DNA of 8,822 nt from QHWK01 sp035315685 (GTDB taxonomy: Bacteria > Acidobacteriota > Vicinamibacteria > Vicinamibacterales > CAVVIG01): contig DATFXR010000435.1 of NCBI GenBank assembly GCA_035315685.1, positions 1-8,822 on the forward strand. Reading direction: 5' to 3'. Below the pieces are notes generated by a model that had not been told where the DNA came from, searched no databases, and was given only the letters and a program-made list of their open reading frames with translations. The position numbers were made by a program, and so were the translations under genes. Below are positions 6,612-8,822 of the stretch, piece after piece. The number at the start of each line of letters is the position of its first letter. The first letter of the stretch is position 1.

Positions 6612-7964
6612 GTGGCCACAGAGAAACTCGCGGCGGTTCCGCCGGTGCCGACTTCGATCGAGGCGACCGGCATTGGCGGCGATCAAATCGAGCAGCTGCT
6701 GATCAAGACCCTGCATGCCGGCGAAGCCAGCGGCATCGTGGTCGCTGATCGCATGCGCCTCCCGTTCACGTTGCTCGAGCCGATCATCGAGCGCGTGCGC
6801 AACGAGCGGCTGGTCGAGGTGAAAGGGGCCTCGGGGACGGGCCCGGCCAACTACCGCTACGCGCTCACCGACGCCGGGCGCGCGCGTGCGGAGCAGTACT
6901 TCTCGATCAACCGCTACGTCGGGCCGGTGCCGGTGCCGCTGGCCGACTACGTGGCATCGATCAATGCGCTGTCCTCGACGCGCGGCTATCTCGATCGCGA
7001 TCGCCTGCGCCAGGGCTTCTCGCACCTGATCATCAAGGAAGACCTGTTCGAGCAGCTCGGTCCGGCGGTCAACGCCGGCAAAGCCGTGTTCCTGTACGGG
7101 CCGCCCGGCAACGGCAAGACGGTCATCGCCGAAGGCATGGGCAGTTCGCTCGGCGGCGACATGTACATGCCGCACGCGATCGACGTCGACGGCAGCACGA
7201 TCACGATGTACGACCCGATCGTGCACCAGGCGCTCGACAAGGACGAGGACGCCGCCTCGATCGTGGTCGCGAACTCGCAGCGCGATCGCCGCTGGATTCA
7301 CATCCGCCGTCCGGTGGTGATGGTCGGTGGCGAGCTGACGCTCAACATGCTCGACCTCACCTTCAACCCGATCTCGAAGTTTTACGAGGCACCGATTCAC
7401 CTGAAAGCCAACGGCGGCGTCTTCCTGGTGGACGACTTCGGCCGCCAGCGCATGCGGCCGGAAGACCTCCTCAACCGCTGGATCGTGCCGCTCGAGAGCC
7501 GCTTCGACTACCTCACGCTGCACACCGGCAAGAAGTTCCAGGTGCCGTTCGACGTGCTCGTCGTGTTCGCGACGAATCTCAATCCGGAGTCGCTCGCCGA
7601 CGAGGCGTTCCTGCGCCGTATTCCGTACAAGATTCCCGTCGTCGATCCGTCGATCGAGGAGTTCACGCGGATCTTCGAGATGAACTGCCGCAAGCGGAAG
7701 ATGCGGTTCCACCAGGTGATGGTGTCGTACCTCTACCGCCGGCACTACCAGCCGGTCGACCGTCCGCTCCGCGCCTGCCACCCCCGCGATCTCCTCGACC
7801 AGGTCACCGCGCTGTGCCGCTACCGCGGCATCGAGCCGGTGATCACGCGCGAGATGCTGGACGCGGCCTGCGCCGCGTACTTCATCGACTCGACGAATCC
7901 CGGCGCGGCGCCGCCGCCATCGGCGTCGCCGAAGGTGGTCGGGCAGAGCCTGGAGGTCCACTGA
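6612..7964 (+). CDS. AAA+ ATPase with N-terminal winged-helix domain, Tad-locus associated, function unknown
   Basis: This protein is 450 residues from the GTG start. Residues about 20-100 look like a winged helix-turn-helix: helices around IEQLLIKTLHAGEASGIVVA and LLEPIIERVRNERLVEVKG, then a wing NYRYALTDAGRARAE. The AAA+ core has Walker A YGPPGNGKT (162-170), Walker B GVFLVDDFG (269-277), a sensor-1-like ATNLNP (320-325) and basic residues RR just before IPYKIP (335-342). HPRDLL (390-395) may be a sensor-2 element. The extra segment between Walker A and Walker B, with LDLTFNPISKFYEAPIHLK, suggests the clade holding MoxR and sigma-54 activators, but this is inference. The C-terminus is Ala/Pro-rich. 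A TTG at 6600 is in frame but has no ribosome binding site and lies just after the hairpin; GTG at 6612 has a weak GGA seven bases upstream and is preferred. ATPase activity is likely; the role (regulator, chaperone or assembly factor) cannot be told. Confidence 0.85.
   Translation: MATEKLAAVPPVPTSIEATGIGGDQIEQLLIKTLHAGEASGIVVADRMRLPFTLLEPIIERVRNERLVEVKGASGTGPANYRYALTDAGRARAEQYFSINRYVGPVPVPLADYVASINALSSTRGYLDRDRLRQGFSHLIIKEDLFEQLGPAVNAGKAVFLYGPPGNGKTVIAEGMGSSLGGDMYMPHAIDVDGSTITMYDPIVHQALDKDEDAASIVVANSQRDRRWIHIRRPVVMVGGELTLNMLDLTFNPISKFYEAPIHLKANGGVFLVDDFGRQRMRPEDLLNRWIVPLESRFDYLTLHTGKKFQVPFDVLVVFATNLNPESLADEAFLRRIPYKIPVVDPSIEEFTRIFEMNCRKRKMRFHQVMVSYLYRRHYQPVDRPLRACHPRDLLDQVTALCRYRGIEPVITREMLDAACAAYFIDSTNPGAAPPPSASPKVVGQSLEVH
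7952..7957 (+). promoter_or_regulatory. Strong ribosome binding site deciding the methyltransferase-like gene start
   Basis: GGAGGT lies six bases before the ATG at 7964, within the end of the AAA+ gene. It supports that start over an in-frame ATG at 7814, which would overlap the AAA+ gene by 151 bases and add a non-hydrophobic, Arg-rich leader. Confidence 0.8.
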
Positions 7965-8572
7965 TGAGCGATCGGGCTCGCGATTTCTGCGCGCGAGCAT
8001 GCATTGCCGTGCTGTTCACGCTGCTCTCGGTGAACCTGCTGTTGAATTTCCTCCGCACCGGCCACGTCACCGGTTTGATGCTGCTGGCCAGCGAAGCGCT
8101 CGTCGTCGTGCTGACCACGATCCGGCGGCCGGCGCGGCTCGTCGATCGGACCGTCGGCGCGGCGGTCACCACCACGCTGTCGATGGCGGGCCCGCCGATG
8201 CTGCGCGCGACGGACGCGCTGCCGCTCGTGCCCGATGCGCTGACGGCGATCGTCTCGGCCGTCGGCCTGGCGCTGGTCATCATCGGCAAGATGACGCTCG
8301 GCCGGAGCTTCGGTCTCGCGCCGGCGAACCGCGGCATCGTCGTCAGTGGGCCGTACGGGTTCGTGCGCCATCCGATTTACACCGGCTATCTGATCGGCCA
8401 CGTGTGCTTCCTGATTGCGAACCCGTCGGTGTGGAATGCGGCGGTGATTGTGATTGCAGACGTGGCGCTGATCGTCCGCGCGCTCATGGAGGAGCGCGTG
8501 CTCAGCACCGACGCGGTCTATCAGGGTTACTGCCAGCGCGTCGGCTGGCACCTCGTGCCCGGAGTGTTTTGA
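7964..8572 (+). CDS. Isoprenylcysteine carboxyl methyltransferase (ICMT/PEMT)-like membrane protein
   Basis: This 202-residue integral membrane protein has hydrophobic segments at about 11-30, 36-52, 62-78, 91-109 and 139-175. The C-terminal third carries the signature of the ICMT/phospholipid methyltransferase-like family: GPYGFVRHPIYTGY (129-142, with R135-H136-P137), the acidic pair E176-E177, and the closing YQGYCQRVGWHLVPGVF (186-202). Family members with known activity transfer a methyl group from S-adenosylmethionine to a lipid-type or prenylated substrate within the membrane. Bacterial homologues mostly have no known substrate, and none can be inferred here. The start overlaps the AAA+ stop as TGATG with a strong GGAGGT, and the stop overlaps the next gene as TGATG, so the three genes are probably co-translated. 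The family call is good; a pilus-related role is only suggested by location. Confidence 0.85.
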   Translation: MSDRARDFCARACIAVLFTLLSVNLLLNFLRTGHVTGLMLLASEALVVVLTTIRRPARLVDRTVGAAVTTTLSMAGPPMLRATDALPLVPDALTAIVSAVGLALVIIGKMTLGRSFGLAPANRGIVVSGPYGFVRHPIYTGYLIGHVCFLIANPSVWNAAVIVIADVALIVRALMEERVLSTDAVYQGYCQRVGWHLVPGVF

Positions 8573-8822
8573 TGCCAGTTTCGCTCGTCAACGACCGTAC
8601 CCGTACGCCCATCGCCACCGACGTCGAGCTCGCCGAAACGCGCAGGCAGCGGCGTCGCGGCCTGCTCGGACGCGATTCGCTCGACCCGTCGGCCGCGCTC
8701 TGGCTCGCGCCGTGCGCCGCCGTGCACACCGCATTCATGCGGTTTCCGATTGACGTGATCTTCCTCGATCGCGACGGCCTCGCCGTGAAGCTGGTGAGCG
8801 ACCTCGCGCCCTGGCGCATCGC
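8572..8822 (+). CDS. DUF192 family protein, cut by the right edge of the window
   Basis: The first 83 codons are visible, with no stop before the end of the window. The DUF192 (PF02643) signature is clear: RRRGLLGRDSL (27-37), WLAPCAAVHTAFMRFPIDVI (44-63, with C48, H52, M56), FLDRDG (64-69) and LAPWRI (78-83). DUF192 domains are about 110-130 residues long, so roughly a third is missing. No signal peptide is visible, while many family members are exported, so this copy is probably cytoplasmic. GGAG at 8561-8564, seven bases before the ATG, supports the start, and the ATG overlaps the previous stop by one base. The biochemical function of the family is unresolved. Confidence 0.9.
   Translation, partial: MPVSLVNDRTRTPIATDVELAETRRQRRRGLLGRDSLDPSAALWLAPCAAVHTAFMRFPIDVIFLDRDGLAVKLVSDLAPWRI

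Noticed and set aside
7814..7963. An upstream in-frame ATG that would lengthen the ICMT-like protein by 50 residues
   Set aside because: It lies within the AAA+ coding region, encodes an Arg-rich leader, and the ATG at 7964 has a perfect GGAGGT at six bases.
6390..8000. A 536-codon open frame on the minus strand across tadC, the gap and the AAA+ gene
   Set aside because: It is antisense to clear motifs on the plus strand and has shadow-type Arg/His-rich composition without any family resemblance.

Overview
The window is one strand of tightly packed genes, all read left to right, with almost no non-coding DNA. It is GC-rich, with mostly G or C at third codon positions, which also explains the very long empty reading frames on the opposite strand. 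The core is a Tad (tight adherence / Flp type IVc pilus) machinery block: the last codons of cpaB/rcpC, then cpaC (outer-membrane secretin), cpaE/tadZ, cpaF/tadA, tadB and tadC. The gene set, the GC richness and the downstream AAA+ ATPase and DUF192 genes would fit an environmental Acidobacteriota-like or deltaproteobacterial-like organism. This placement is an inference from general impression, not from a marker gene.

Layout: 1-75 is the cpaB tail; 75-2105 cpaC, with an unusually long Ala/Pro-rich and coiled-coil C-terminus; 2130-3302 cpaE; 3309-4646 cpaF; 4646-5620 tadB; 5623-6537 tadC. A 74-base gap (6538-6611) holds a short direct repeat and a GC-rich hairpin and is the only real intergenic space. 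A second group follows: a winged-helix/AAA+ ATPase (6612-7964), an isoprenylcysteine methyltransferase-like membrane protein (7964-8572) and a DUF192 protein cut by the window edge (8572 onward).

How the genes work together (family knowledge): CpaB and CpaC form the periplasmic and outer-membrane channel. CpaE/TadZ places the machine in the cell. CpaF/TadA is the hexameric cytoplasmic motor. TadB and TadC are the paired inner-membrane platform proteins that the motor acts on to assemble the Flp fibre. The Flp pilin, prepilin peptidase (TadV/CpaA), pseudopilins (TadE/F), CpaD/RcpB and TadD are not in this window. Several junctions are 1-base stop/start overlaps (TAATG or TGATG), pointing to translational coupling. 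The roles of the AAA+ protein, the methyltransferase-like protein and the DUF192 protein are not known from the sequence; their position suggests an accessory or regulatory link to the pilus.

The observations most worth following are the TolA-like tail on the secretin together with the absence of a cpaD gene at its usual place, the doubly degenerate CpaE, the winged-helix/AAA+ fusion next to tadC, and the repeat/hairpin element separating the two gene groups.
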